From contig JABDKS010000921.1 in the NCBI GenBank assembly GCA_013002105.1, forward strand, positions 1 to 6,888: 6,888 bases of DNA. Reading direction: 5' to 3'. Positions 1 through 6,734 of the stretch are shown here, in pieces. The stretch comes from Pirellulaceae bacterium. GTDB taxonomy: Bacteria; Planctomycetota; Planctomycetia; Pirellulales; Pirellulaceae. Position numbers and translations under genes: made by a program. How positions within the stretch are numbered: position 1 is the stretch's first letter; the number at the start of each line of letters is the position of its first letter. The notes under the pieces are model-generated. The model saw nothing but the letters and a program-made list of their open reading frames with translations. It had not been told where the DNA came from and made no database searches.

Positions 1-52
1 GAGCTTCGTTGTCCCCCTCTTTCGAAGCGACGACCAACTGTGTTGTCGACAT
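1..52 (-). CDS. N-terminal fragment of a probable ECF-type RNA polymerase sigma factor (runs off the left edge)
   Basis: Only the first 17 codons are visible, reading MSTTQLVVASKEGDNEA on the minus strand from an ATG at 52-50. The pattern L-V-x-x-[AS]-[KR]-x-G-D-x-x-A has the residues and exact spacing usual at the start of sigma region 2 in ECF sigma factors, where a short lead is followed by 'LV..A..GD..A'. That family directs RNA polymerase to a specific set of promoters in the cytoplasm. The frame is open upstream to a stop near 107, and an in-frame GTG at 64-62 is an alternative start. No clear Shine-Dalgarno site precedes either start. The gene is divergent from the thioredoxin lipoprotein and shares a roughly 210-bp intergenic region with it. 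Only the N-terminus is seen, so another helical protein with a similar start cannot be excluded. Confidence 0.55.
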   Translation of the reverse strand, partial: MSTTQLVVASKEGDNEA

Positions 53-75
53 CTCGCCGTCCACGATAACCTTAC

Positions 76-86
76 TCGTATTACGA
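76..86. promoter_or_regulatory. short palindrome TCGTA-T-TACGA in the divergent region
   Basis: Two perfect 5-bp arms flank one central base. The site lies 24 bp upstream of the putative sigma-factor ATG and just outside the predicted -35 of the rightward promoter, a place where an operator could act on either gene. Arms this short arise easily by chance in a region of this size, so the call is weak. Confidence 0.15.
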
Positions 87-94
87 AAGTCACT

Positions 95-124
95 TTGCCG
101 GCGACCGTCGCCACCGGATACAAT
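95..124 (+). promoter_or_regulatory. predicted sigma70-like promoter for the thioredoxin lipoprotein gene
   Basis: TTGCCG at 95-100 matches four of six positions of the -35 consensus. TACAAT at 119-124 matches five of six of the -10 consensus. The spacer is 18 bp. Transcription would begin near 131, leaving a leader of about 130 nt before the ATG at 264. That leader contains the inverted repeat at 161-179. This rests on consensus matching alone, and planctomycete promoters are not well defined. Confidence 0.4.
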
Positions 125-160
125 CTACTTGATCAGTTCCCCGCACGACCCTGGGGGATT

Positions 161-179
161 GCAAAACCAATCGTTTTGC
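161..179. repeat. perfect 7-bp inverted repeat in the divergent intergenic region
   Basis: GCAAAAC at 161-167 and GTTTTGC at 173-179 are exact reverse complements separated by CAATC. No T-run follows on either strand, so it is not a typical intrinsic terminator. It lies about 85 bp upstream of the lipoprotein ATG and inside the predicted leader of that gene. It could be an operator shared by the divergent genes or a hairpin in the 5' leader. Which of these applies, if either, cannot be told from the sequence. Confidence 0.4.
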
Positions 180-263
180 GGTGAAAACTTTATGCAAATC
201 GCTGTGAAGGTCGACTTTCGCAACATTCCACCAAATCACCTTCGTCCCACGCCAAGTCAAACG

Positions 264-1016
264 ATGACGTCCATGAATCTGATGAATCGACCCGCCCCAC
301 GATCCCTGCTGGCAAACATCGCGTTGGGATGCATCGTCATGTCGCTGGCAACCGGATGCAATTCCGAGAGCGAAACCAATTCGACAACCGTTTCGCCGCC
401 ACCGATGTCCAGCGAAATCGAGACGACGCCCGCCGATCCGCCCGGTGAATTGGAAATGCCCACCGATGTGCAACCAACCACGACGCCAGCAGATGCTTCG
501 GTGTCGCCCGGCATTGAAATGCCAACGACCGCCTCAGAAAAATCCGCGGAAGAATCCAATGCGTCGGTTGAAATCCAGTTCGCCACTTGGCAGGAAGTGG
601 AGCAGGCCGCCAAGTCGTCCGGCAAAATCACCGTGGTCGATATTTGGTCGACGGTGTGTGTGCCGTGTGTGACCGAACTACCTCATTTGGCCGAACTACA
701 TCAATCGATGAAGGATCAAGTTCAGTGCATTGCGATGAGCATTGATTTTGATGGACGCAAATCAAAACCAGCCGAGTCGTACCAGGAAAGCGTTTTGGCC
801 GTTTTGAATTTCATCCGTGCCGATTTTCCCTGCTACATTTCGACGACCGCCAGTGACGACGTCTACGCGGCAGCGGAAATCGATTCGATTCCCGCTGTGT
901 TGATCTACGACGCCGATGGCAAGTTGATCAAAAAGTTTGTCGACACCGGAGATAGCGTGGGATTCACGTATCACAAAGACATCATCCCGTACGTCAAAGA
1001 ATTGACGCAGCGGTAG
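264..1016 (+). CDS. TlpA-like thioredoxin-domain lipoprotein
   Basis: A 250-residue exported protein with a thiol-disulfide fold. Residues 1-31 look like a lipoprotein signal peptide: Arg at 9 and 13, a hydrophobic core from about 15 to 29, then L-A-T-G with Cys32 as the likely lipidated residue. Cys23 after A-L-G is a less likely alternative. Residues 33-100 are a flexible linker rich in Thr, Pro, Ser and Glu. The thioredoxin domain follows from about 105 to 250. It contains V-V-D-I-W, the active site WSTVCVPC (Cys132 and Cys135), and SIPAVLIYDADGK with the expected cis-proline at Pro210. The family reduces or exchanges disulfides outside the cytoplasm; the substrate here is unknown. The usual Trp before the first active-site Cys is Val. 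The frame is open back to position 9, but translation from there would bury the signal peptide, so the start is placed at 264; Met at 273 or 282 is equally possible. No good ribosome binding site helps decide. Confidence 0.85.
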   Translation: MTSMNLMNRPAPRSLLANIALGCIVMSLATGCNSESETNSTTVSPPPMSSEIETTPADPPGELEMPTDVQPTTTPADASVSPGIEMPTTASEKSAEESNASVEIQFATWQEVEQAAKSSGKITVVDIWSTVCVPCVTELPHLAELHQSMKDQVQCIAMSIDFDGRKSKPAESYQESVLAVLNFIRADFPCYISTTASDDVYAAAEIDSIPAVLIYDADGKLIKKFVDTGDSVGFTYHKDIIPYVKELTQR

Positions 1017-1078
1017 CCGGATCGACGGCCGATCACGCCGATCAGGAAATGTCCGCGATCCCTGAAATTCATGCGACG
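1017..1078. other. convergent intergenic gap
   Basis: These 62 bp separate the stop codons of the rightward thioredoxin lipoprotein and the leftward large lipoprotein. They contain a 5-bp inverted repeat (GATCG at 1020-1024, CGATC at 1030-1034) and a looser TCAGG/CCTGA pair at 1042-1046 and 1061-1065. Neither is followed by a T-run on either strand, so no terminator is called. Termination here may be Rho-dependent or may lie inside the neighbouring genes. Confidence 0.5.
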
Positions 1079-3469
1079 TTACTTTGGCAGAAACGGTCGC
1101 AGCAACGGTAGGTTATGGCTCTTGGTCCCTTCGCTCAACAGCATTGGGTATCGCGATTGGTAGTACTCTCCTAACTCCTGCGATAGCTCCACCGCCTGAC
1201 GCGTGTAGGCTTTGCTTGGCCGCGTTGCGCCAGGTCCGGTGTGCGCCTTGCCCAACAGCAACATACTTTCGATCGTACTCGCCTTCTGCCAGTACTCCAT
1301 TCGCATCCCTTCTCGCAAGCCTCGCAACACCCGGCCACTGTCGACTTGCGCGTAGCGGTAAAAACCGTTGGGATAATTCGGGGCGATCCGCTGCACCAAT
1401 CTTGAATAGACAAAATCACCGCGTGGCGGCCCGATCGCGTCGGCGACCGCTGCAGCATATGCCGTAGACGATCCACGACTGCCGCCCCATTTTTCCAAAA
1501 GCCAATTCATCATTTCATGATGAAACGTATCGTCGATCGGATACCGATGCATGCACTCTTTTAACACATCCGAGACGTCGGCATACTCTAGACCGGTGTC
1601 ACGTGCGAGTTGAATAAATTGCCCGTAAGCGGATGCCGGAATCGCATCTTGCGTTTGCAATTCTTCCCAGACCTTGATGCCCAATCGGTTTTCGCGTTCG
1701 AATACCGACCAACCATCTTGCGAGACGGTGGACGAATAGCCACCGCCCCGCGCGCTCCAAGCCTTAGTGCTGTGAAACGCCATCTTGCTGGACAGTGCAA
1801 GCGTTGATTTCTTGGCCGCCCATGCTTCGATCTTGTCAAATGCTTCCTGCGATTCCTTCCGTTCGTCATCACTCAGCTCTTTATTGTCTTTTCGAACATC
1901 GACCGTCCACCACATGTCGCTGATTCCGCGAACCAACTCGCTGTACAACTGTTGCGGACGACGGTCATGTCGGTCTTCGGGCAATGCAAGAATGATCGAG
2001 GAAAGTTTTTCCATCGTTTCGGTTTTGGCGTTCCACGTAAATTCACGCGCCGCGTCGTACAAACCGGTCAGCCCGCTGGTGTAGTCCAAGATCCGATAGT
2101 AACAATGAACCTTCTGACCCTTCGCGATGCAGACTCGCATACCGCTTCCACAGGCCGCTAATTGTCCGTCGTCGAGGTCGGGCAACGGTAACGGCGCAAA
2201 GAAATTGCGGTTGCCAAGCGACGCATCGAAACCGACAAGCTGAGTCCCTCCATCGGGCAAGGGACGGCGGGCGATGCAAAACTGCGAATAGGTCCTGGGC
2301 AACGTGTGACGATCGACGACATCGACGATGTCCCAGTAAATCGTTGCGCGAAAGGTTTTGCGATCATCCCCTTGAGTGTTGGGATAGTTGGGCCGTTTAT
2401 GAACGGCGTTTTTTTCGATCCACAAATCGTAAACACGGCCAGATCGCATGGCCAACGGCTCTCCCGCGTCCTGCAGCGGAACATCGTACCGATCCAACAC
2501 TACCAGCTCCTGAATCTTAACCACATGACCGCTGGTTTTGGTTTTGTACATCGACACGCGAGCCGCCTCGGGCGAGATCACCGGCATCGGCAGTTCCAAA
2601 TCGACTTCGCCCAGCCCCACCATTTGATTGAGTTGATGGTTGAACAAAAAGAGTTTGCCAAATTCATCGACGCCGATTGCGTCTCCCGTTTCTACTGCCA
2701 CATCGATGTAAACAATCCGGTTGCCGACATCGGTACTGGCCACGATCTCCTTTTTGTCACAATCGATCGTGAAGAGATTCTTGCCCTGGGCGGCGATGAT
2801 CATTCCAGCGTCACCGAAAAATTCCGCCATCACGTCACTTTGCAAATCCGCGCCGGGCAGCTCGATTCTGTCAAACGTGTCAGGCGATCCGGGTTCGTCG
2901 GTTTCCTGCGGTGGTGTCGTGGGCGTCGCATACCAATCACGCCACGGTAGTCGGCAAAGCGTCAGCGAATTGTTTAGCAACAGCAGCCGACGCCCTGAGA
3001 AGTCCAACTGAACTTTTGCATTCTTGATTTCGCTGGGAATATCGACAACCAACTGATGCTGCAATTCGTTGTCGACTTCACCGAGCAACTCTTTTAGCCA
3101 GATGACATGTTCCGGTTCGAACTCATACGCATCGACGCTCCACGGTGCGGGCTTGACTGATTTCGCTGCCGCCTCGATCCGTGCCTCTCGCTCCCTTTGA
3201 ATTTCTGCGAATCTGTCGCCCATCGATCCACGCTGCAACCGACGAATCGAAGCGATGCTGGTCGGTCGGGCCACTTGCCACTGCCCACCGGCGACCGGCC
3301 AGTCGAATTCCTTGACGTCGTCCTGGCTGACCAAGCGGGGATTCACCGAACCGACCGCCATTATCTCAGGAGCCGGTTCACAACCAATTAATGCAAAGCA
3401 AGCGGCAACAACGCCCAGCGCCGCAGCCCAACGCCGAATCAAAGTGGCAACTACTTTTTGAAAACTCAT
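1079..3469 (-). CDS. large lipoprotein of unknown function, second gene of the LRR unit
   Basis: A 796-residue protein whose family I do not recognise. Residues 1-29 form a lipoprotein signal peptide: Lys5, Arg12 and Arg13, a hydrophobic stretch from about 15 to 29, and a canonical L-I-G-C lipobox with Cys30 lipidated. Residues 80-105 are charged and helical. Residues 135-480 look beta-rich, with strand-turn patterns such as LDFSGRRLLLLNN (155-167), MIIAAQGKNLFTIDCDKK (223-240) and GVDEFGKLFLFNHQL (266-280). These resemble blades of a beta-propeller, but no repeat signature is clean. From about 500 the protein is mostly helical. Residues 640-700 contain a W-L-L-x-K-W-G-G-S segment that recalls tetratricopeptide-like planctomycete domains such as DUF4034, a tentative match only. 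No catalytic motif is evident. The start at 3469 is well supported by a GGAG site 5 nt upstream and a 4-nt ATGA overlap with the LRR gene stop, suggesting translational coupling. It probably acts in the envelope with the LRR protein. Confidence 0.85.
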   Translation of the reverse strand: MSFQKVVATLIRRWAAALGVVAACFALIGCEPAPEIMAVGSVNPRLVSQDDVKEFDWPVAGGQWQVARPTSIASIRRLQRGSMGDRFAEIQREREARIEAAAKSVKPAPWSVDAYEFEPEHVIWLKELLGEVDNELQHQLVVDIPSEIKNAKVQLDFSGRRLLLLNNSLTLCRLPWRDWYATPTTPPQETDEPGSPDTFDRIELPGADLQSDVMAEFFGDAGMIIAAQGKNLFTIDCDKKEIVASTDVGNRIVYIDVAVETGDAIGVDEFGKLFLFNHQLNQMVGLGEVDLELPMPVISPEAARVSMYKTKTSGHVVKIQELVVLDRYDVPLQDAGEPLAMRSGRVYDLWIEKNAVHKRPNYPNTQGDDRKTFRATIYWDIVDVVDRHTLPRTYSQFCIARRPLPDGGTQLVGFDASLGNRNFFAPLPLPDLDDGQLAACGSGMRVCIAKGQKVHCYYRILDYTSGLTGLYDAAREFTWNAKTETMEKLSSIILALPEDRHDRRPQQLYSELVRGISDMWWTVDVRKDNKELSDDERKESQEAFDKIEAWAAKKSTLALSSKMAFHSTKAWSARGGGYSSTVSQDGWSVFERENRLGIKVWEELQTQDAIPASAYGQFIQLARDTGLEYADVSDVLKECMHRYPIDDTFHHEMMNWLLEKWGGSRGSSTAYAAAVADAIGPPRGDFVYSRLVQRIAPNYPNGFYRYAQVDSGRVLRGLREGMRMEYWQKASTIESMLLLGKAHTGPGATRPSKAYTRQAVELSQELGEYYQSRYPMLLSEGTKSHNLPLLRPFLPK

Positions 3470-6400
3470 TGGTTCTCCACATCGGGTGTGTCATCGATAC
3501 GGGTTGCATCATCGCGGCGTGCAGGTCCAACCGCAGATTCCCCGTCGCTAGCTTTCTCGTCACTAGCTTTCTCGGCACTCGCTGTCTCGTCACTCGCTGT
3601 CTCGTCACTAGAATTCTGGGCATTGGCGTTTTGGGCATTGGCCTTCTCGGCACTGGTTTCGGTATCCGAATCTGACTCGACTGTCCGCTCGCCTGCTTTC
3701 ACTGGCTCGCCGCCTAATAACAACCCAAAAGCCCGGCCCACCACCGATGCCGCGTTGTCGGCTGGCATTTGACCATCAGGATCTGCATTCGTTTGTGCGT
3801 CTGAATTTTTCGCCGCTGGCATCGGATTCAACCTCGCGCGCCTCGACACTTGCCGATACCGGGCAATGTCCAAAGCGGGTGGCTCAAACTCCTTACGTGT
3901 TTCGACCTTCTTGTCGTAAACCGGTCGTCCGGCCGCGTCGTAGCCAAGCACCTGCGGGGTCAACCCGAACCACTCAAAGCCAGGACGAATCAATCGGTCG
4001 GACGCGGTCAATTGCGTGATGATTTCGACACTCCCATCGTTGGGCGTTAGTTCGTACTTCAGAACCGGATTCGTTTGCATCAACGACAGCATCTCCTGAT
4101 GGTCAAACGTCGCACCGATCAAGTGCAATTCAGACAGTCCGTAAAATTTTTTGTTGATCTCCATCAAACTACCCTTGGCGATCGTCGCTCCGGACAAATC
4201 AAGCGAGTCCAACATGGGCAGATCGGGCATCGCCTTGACGGTTTCTGCATCGATTTCGATTTTGCCCAATGCCAAGTGGCCGAGCGCAGGAGACTGCCCC
4301 AGTTGTCGAAGCGAGTCGCTGGAGATCTGGTTCCCTTTCACCGACAATCGGACCCAATTCCCCCGTGCCAAAATCCGCGCAATTGTCTCGTCCGACAATC
4401 CGCAATCATCAAGGTTCAGTTCAATCAACGATGCAGGCATTTCCCAACTGGCGAATTGTTCGTCATTGACGCGAACGCCAGGAATGATCAGCTTGCGCAG
4501 TTTCTTCAGGTCGAATAGTCCGGCAAACGATTCAGACCCGGCAACGGGATACGCGAACGTCAGTTCTTCCAGTTCCATCGCCTTCAGGACTTCGACAACA
4601 ACAGCGTCGGACAACGTTGCCCCGCCGCCAGCAAACCATTTCAGTCCGCCGACATCCGAGATTTCCGTGGATTTGATGGGACTCTGAATGCCCAACCCAG
4701 TCATGCTCGGCGCCCCCTTCACGACACAATAGCGTCCAAAGTCATTCACGATCAGCGGCGACGTCATTTTTGGGACGTTAATCAATCGCAACGCGGACAC
4801 CGGCGAATGTTCGTACTCAGCAAAATTCACTTGCAGCAATTCCGGCTTGTCTTCCAATCGAATCGCAGTCGTATCCTCATGGACTGCCAGAAACTTCAAC
4901 TTGGGAAACAGCTTGTTGACCCGCCCAATAATCTTGGAATCGATTTGTGCTTTGTAAAAACCAAATGTCTCCAGATCCTTCATCGGAGCCAGCGCGTCGA
5001 TATTGGCTTGGGAGACGATCGATGAATTAAAATCCAGCGCGCGAACTTCTGTATTGGTTGTCAATTTAGACAAGTCCAAGTCGTCCAGTCGGTGACCATA
5101 CATACCCAGCAAAAAAGGACCGGATAGTTTTCCAAACGCGTCGACAAGGTTCTGCCGCGACGTCTTATCCAATTGATAATCGAACGTGAAGTCTTCGGAG
5201 CCGAATTGCGACATCGATGTCCCCATCAATTTTTCCAAACCATCGCACTGATCGATCTGGATCGATTCAAAGCCATCGCAGTTGAATTGAAAGAGTTTCA
5301 GCAGTGGGATTTTTGTCAGCCGCAGATTGCGTCCCCAAATGAAACTCGGCGCTCGTTCACCGTCGGCCACGCGGCGGTACAGATTACGACGGCCGCGCGT
5401 GATATCGCCCAGTTTTGGCAGATCGTTCAGCGTTAAATCGACCAACTGGAATACGTCGATTTCAAGTTCCTCCAACTGCGGCATTTCAGCCGCTTCGATT
5501 TCAAAGACGTTTCGATTGACGAATTGATCACGCGATTGAATCGCCAAGGTGGTTAGTTTGGGCCAACCACGAACGGCGAACGAACCACCTTCGCCGGTCT
5601 TTGGTCGTGCGATGTACAGCGACTCCAGTTGGTCTTTGATCGCACTCTCTTGCCACGCCCCGTCATCAATATCACTGCCGAAGGCCATTAGATGCTTCAA
5701 TCGTGGCATCTTGGCAAATTCAGCGAGCGAAGCATCGCTGCAATTTGTCCGCGCGATATTCAGCTGCGACACAATCGGACACGCAGCAATGGCTTGTACC
5801 GTTGGCGCATCGATTGAGCGACCGGCGACACGCAAATCGACCAGATAACGCATCGACGGCAATCGCGACAGCGGCGTCGTATCGTAGTCGCCACCACCGA
5901 TTCGCACCGAACGCAAAAAAGGCAACTTGCAAACCAGTTCGATGTTCTCGCTGGTCGGCTGGTGCACATCAACTCGAGTAATTCGCGACCACGCATCAGC
6001 TAAAAACTGTGGTAGGTGGCGACGCAGGGCCTCCGGCGCCAAGACTTCTCGCGTGACCGTGACGCTGCTGGCAATCTGTCGTTCGACCTGCTCCTCCATC
6101 CGCTGCAGGTGCGTTTGACGCTGCCAATATCCCATTGGGATCGCAATCAGCCCAATCAGAACCAATAGATCAGACAACGAGAGTGCAATCCGCCTGGGTT
6201 TCCCCGCCGACGTCGCCATGGAAACCGGACGACCTTGACGGCGTAGATACCAAAAGACGGCGACGACACTAACAACAGCTAAGGTCAGATTGATCAACAC
6301 TGCCGTCAATAACCATCGACTGTGGGCCGACCCATCGACGAATTGATGATGGACGTAATATCGCAGCGGCCAACCCGCTTCGGTGACCGTCCCAAAGATT

Positions 6401-6636
6401 TCGCGACTCATCCCAAAATCGTGGTCGTCACTGGGCTTGAGCCCTAAATTCGACAGCGGTGATTGCTCGTACGGAAAGTTGATCGCCGCCAACACACCGA
6501 TCAACAGCGCCAACCCGACCCAAAGCGAACGATGCCATCGCACGCCTCCGCGATCAACCGACGCATCGTCGTCCTGATCCGCAGCGGTTCCCTCGGTTGG
6601 TGCCAGGGCGGATTGAGAATCGTTATCGTCCGTCAT
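3466..6636 (-). CDS. three-helix membrane protein with a leucine-rich-repeat domain and a low-complexity acidic tail
   Basis: A 1056-residue protein. The N-terminus (1-30) is acidic. Hydrophobic membrane segments lie at about 36-54, 108-131 and 151-171. Positive charges sit just before the first helix (Arg33, Arg36) and in the loop between helices two and three (Arg132, Arg133, Arg136, Lys146, Arg148, Arg149). The positive-inside rule therefore gives a cytoplasmic N-terminus and places everything after 171 outside the cytoplasm. The third helix (SLSDLLVLIGLIAIPMGYW) resembles hydrophobic segments common in planctomycete membrane proteins. Residues 230-860 are irregular LRRs; the clearest run is 735-845, with L-x-x-L-x-L patterns such as LIELNLDDCGLSD and LDSLDLSGATI. 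LRRs usually bind other proteins; no enzyme motif is seen. Residues 865-980 are a linker, and 981-1056 an acidic Ser/Ala/Glu/Asp tail made of 5-residue repeats. The ATG at 6636 lacks a strong ribosome binding site. It is the first gene of the unit with the overlapping downstream lipoprotein. Confidence 0.88.
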   Translation of the reverse strand: MTDDNDSQSALAPTEGTAADQDDDASVDRGGVRWHRSLWVGLALLIGVLAAINFPYEQSPLSNLGLKPSDDHDFGMSREIFGTVTEAGWPLRYYVHHQFVDGSAHSRWLLTAVLINLTLAVVSVVAVFWYLRRQGRPVSMATSAGKPRRIALSLSDLLVLIGLIAIPMGYWQRQTHLQRMEEQVERQIASSVTVTREVLAPEALRRHLPQFLADAWSRITRVDVHQPTSENIELVCKLPFLRSVRIGGGDYDTTPLSRLPSMRYLVDLRVAGRSIDAPTVQAIAACPIVSQLNIARTNCSDASLAEFAKMPRLKHLMAFGSDIDDGAWQESAIKDQLESLYIARPKTGEGGSFAVRGWPKLTTLAIQSRDQFVNRNVFEIEAAEMPQLEELEIDVFQLVDLTLNDLPKLGDITRGRRNLYRRVADGERAPSFIWGRNLRLTKIPLLKLFQFNCDGFESIQIDQCDGLEKLMGTSMSQFGSEDFTFDYQLDKTSRQNLVDAFGKLSGPFLLGMYGHRLDDLDLSKLTTNTEVRALDFNSSIVSQANIDALAPMKDLETFGFYKAQIDSKIIGRVNKLFPKLKFLAVHEDTTAIRLEDKPELLQVNFAEYEHSPVSALRLINVPKMTSPLIVNDFGRYCVVKGAPSMTGLGIQSPIKSTEISDVGGLKWFAGGGATLSDAVVVEVLKAMELEELTFAYPVAGSESFAGLFDLKKLRKLIIPGVRVNDEQFASWEMPASLIELNLDDCGLSDETIARILARGNWVRLSVKGNQISSDSLRQLGQSPALGHLALGKIEIDAETVKAMPDLPMLDSLDLSGATIAKGSLMEINKKFYGLSELHLIGATFDHQEMLSLMQTNPVLKYELTPNDGSVEIITQLTASDRLIRPGFEWFGLTPQVLGYDAAGRPVYDKKVETRKEFEPPALDIARYRQVSRRARLNPMPAAKNSDAQTNADPDGQMPADNAASVVGRAFGLLLGGEPVKAGERTVESDSDTETSAEKANAQNANAQNSSDETASDETASAEKASDEKASDGESAVGPARRDDATRIDDTPDVENQ
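3475..3478 (-). promoter_or_regulatory. Shine-Dalgarno site of the large lipoprotein gene
   Basis: On the minus strand GGAG is followed by a 5-nt spacer (AACCA) and the ATG at 3469. It lies inside the last codons of the upstream LRR gene. It is the clearest ribosome binding site in the window; the other starts have none of similar quality. It fixes the start of the downstream gene and suggests that ribosomes reinitiate there. Confidence 0.7.
3551..3655. repeat. 15-bp tandem repeat, seven degenerate copies, within the LRR gene tail
   Basis: Seven consecutive 15-bp units run without gaps. They start at 3551, 3566, 3581, 3596, 3611, 3626 and 3641. The units at 3581 and 3596 differ only in the last base, and those at 3551 and 3596 differ at one position. 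The units at 3611 and 3626 form a second subtype sharing TGGGCATTG. Because 15 is a multiple of three, the copies code for 5-residue units in the LRR protein, of the types SDETA, SAEKA, SDEKA and NAQNA, at about residues 995-1029. Copy-number change would alter tail length without breaking the frame. Adjacent sequence (SDGES, 1030-1034) looks like an older, diverged unit. Confidence 0.85.
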
Positions 6637-6734
6637 CGTGTGTCCAGGTCAATTCGATTGGCGCCTGATGTCACACGCGCTGGTGTTACCCGGGGAGCCT
6701 TGGCGTTCGCAAGACAGATAGTTTGGATGCGCGA
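6637..6734. other. intergenic gap upstream of the LRR gene
   Basis: These 98 bp lie between the stop of the hydrolase fragment and the LRR start, both on the minus strand. A possible weak minus-strand promoter (TTGCGA, 17 bp, GTAACA) can be drawn, but its -10 matches the consensus poorly. No terminator with a T-run is seen. Whether the LRR pair is cotranscribed with the hydrolase cannot be decided. Confidence 0.4.

Noticed and set aside
9..263. N-terminal extension of the thioredoxin lipoprotein to an ATG at position 9
   Set aside because: It would place about 85 residues with no recognisable pattern ahead of a clear lipoprotein signal peptide. It would also overlap the divergent sigma-like start and the predicted promoter.
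1020..1065. Possible bidirectional terminator in the convergent gap
   Set aside because: The stems are only 5 bp and no T-run follows on either strand.
2306..2950. A 214-codon open frame on the plus strand, antisense to the large lipoprotein
   Set aside because: It lies wholly inside a well-supported minus-strand gene, its translation has no recognisable domain or signal peptide, and no ribosome binding site precedes it. It looks like a by-product of the opposite strand's codon use.
3551..3655. Repeat array considered as a CRISPR or other DNA-level array
   Set aside because: The units are 15 bp, contiguous without spacers, and in frame inside a coding region, so this is a coding tandem repeat.
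4151..4687. A 178-codon open frame on the plus strand, antisense to the LRR gene
   Set aside because: The LRR pattern on the minus strand accounts for this stretch. The antisense product is Ser-rich without domain features.
6637..6677. CGTGTG and CACACG forming an inverted repeat upstream of the LRR gene
   Set aside because: The 6-bp arms are separated by 29 nt and show no further pairing, so chance is the simplest explanation.
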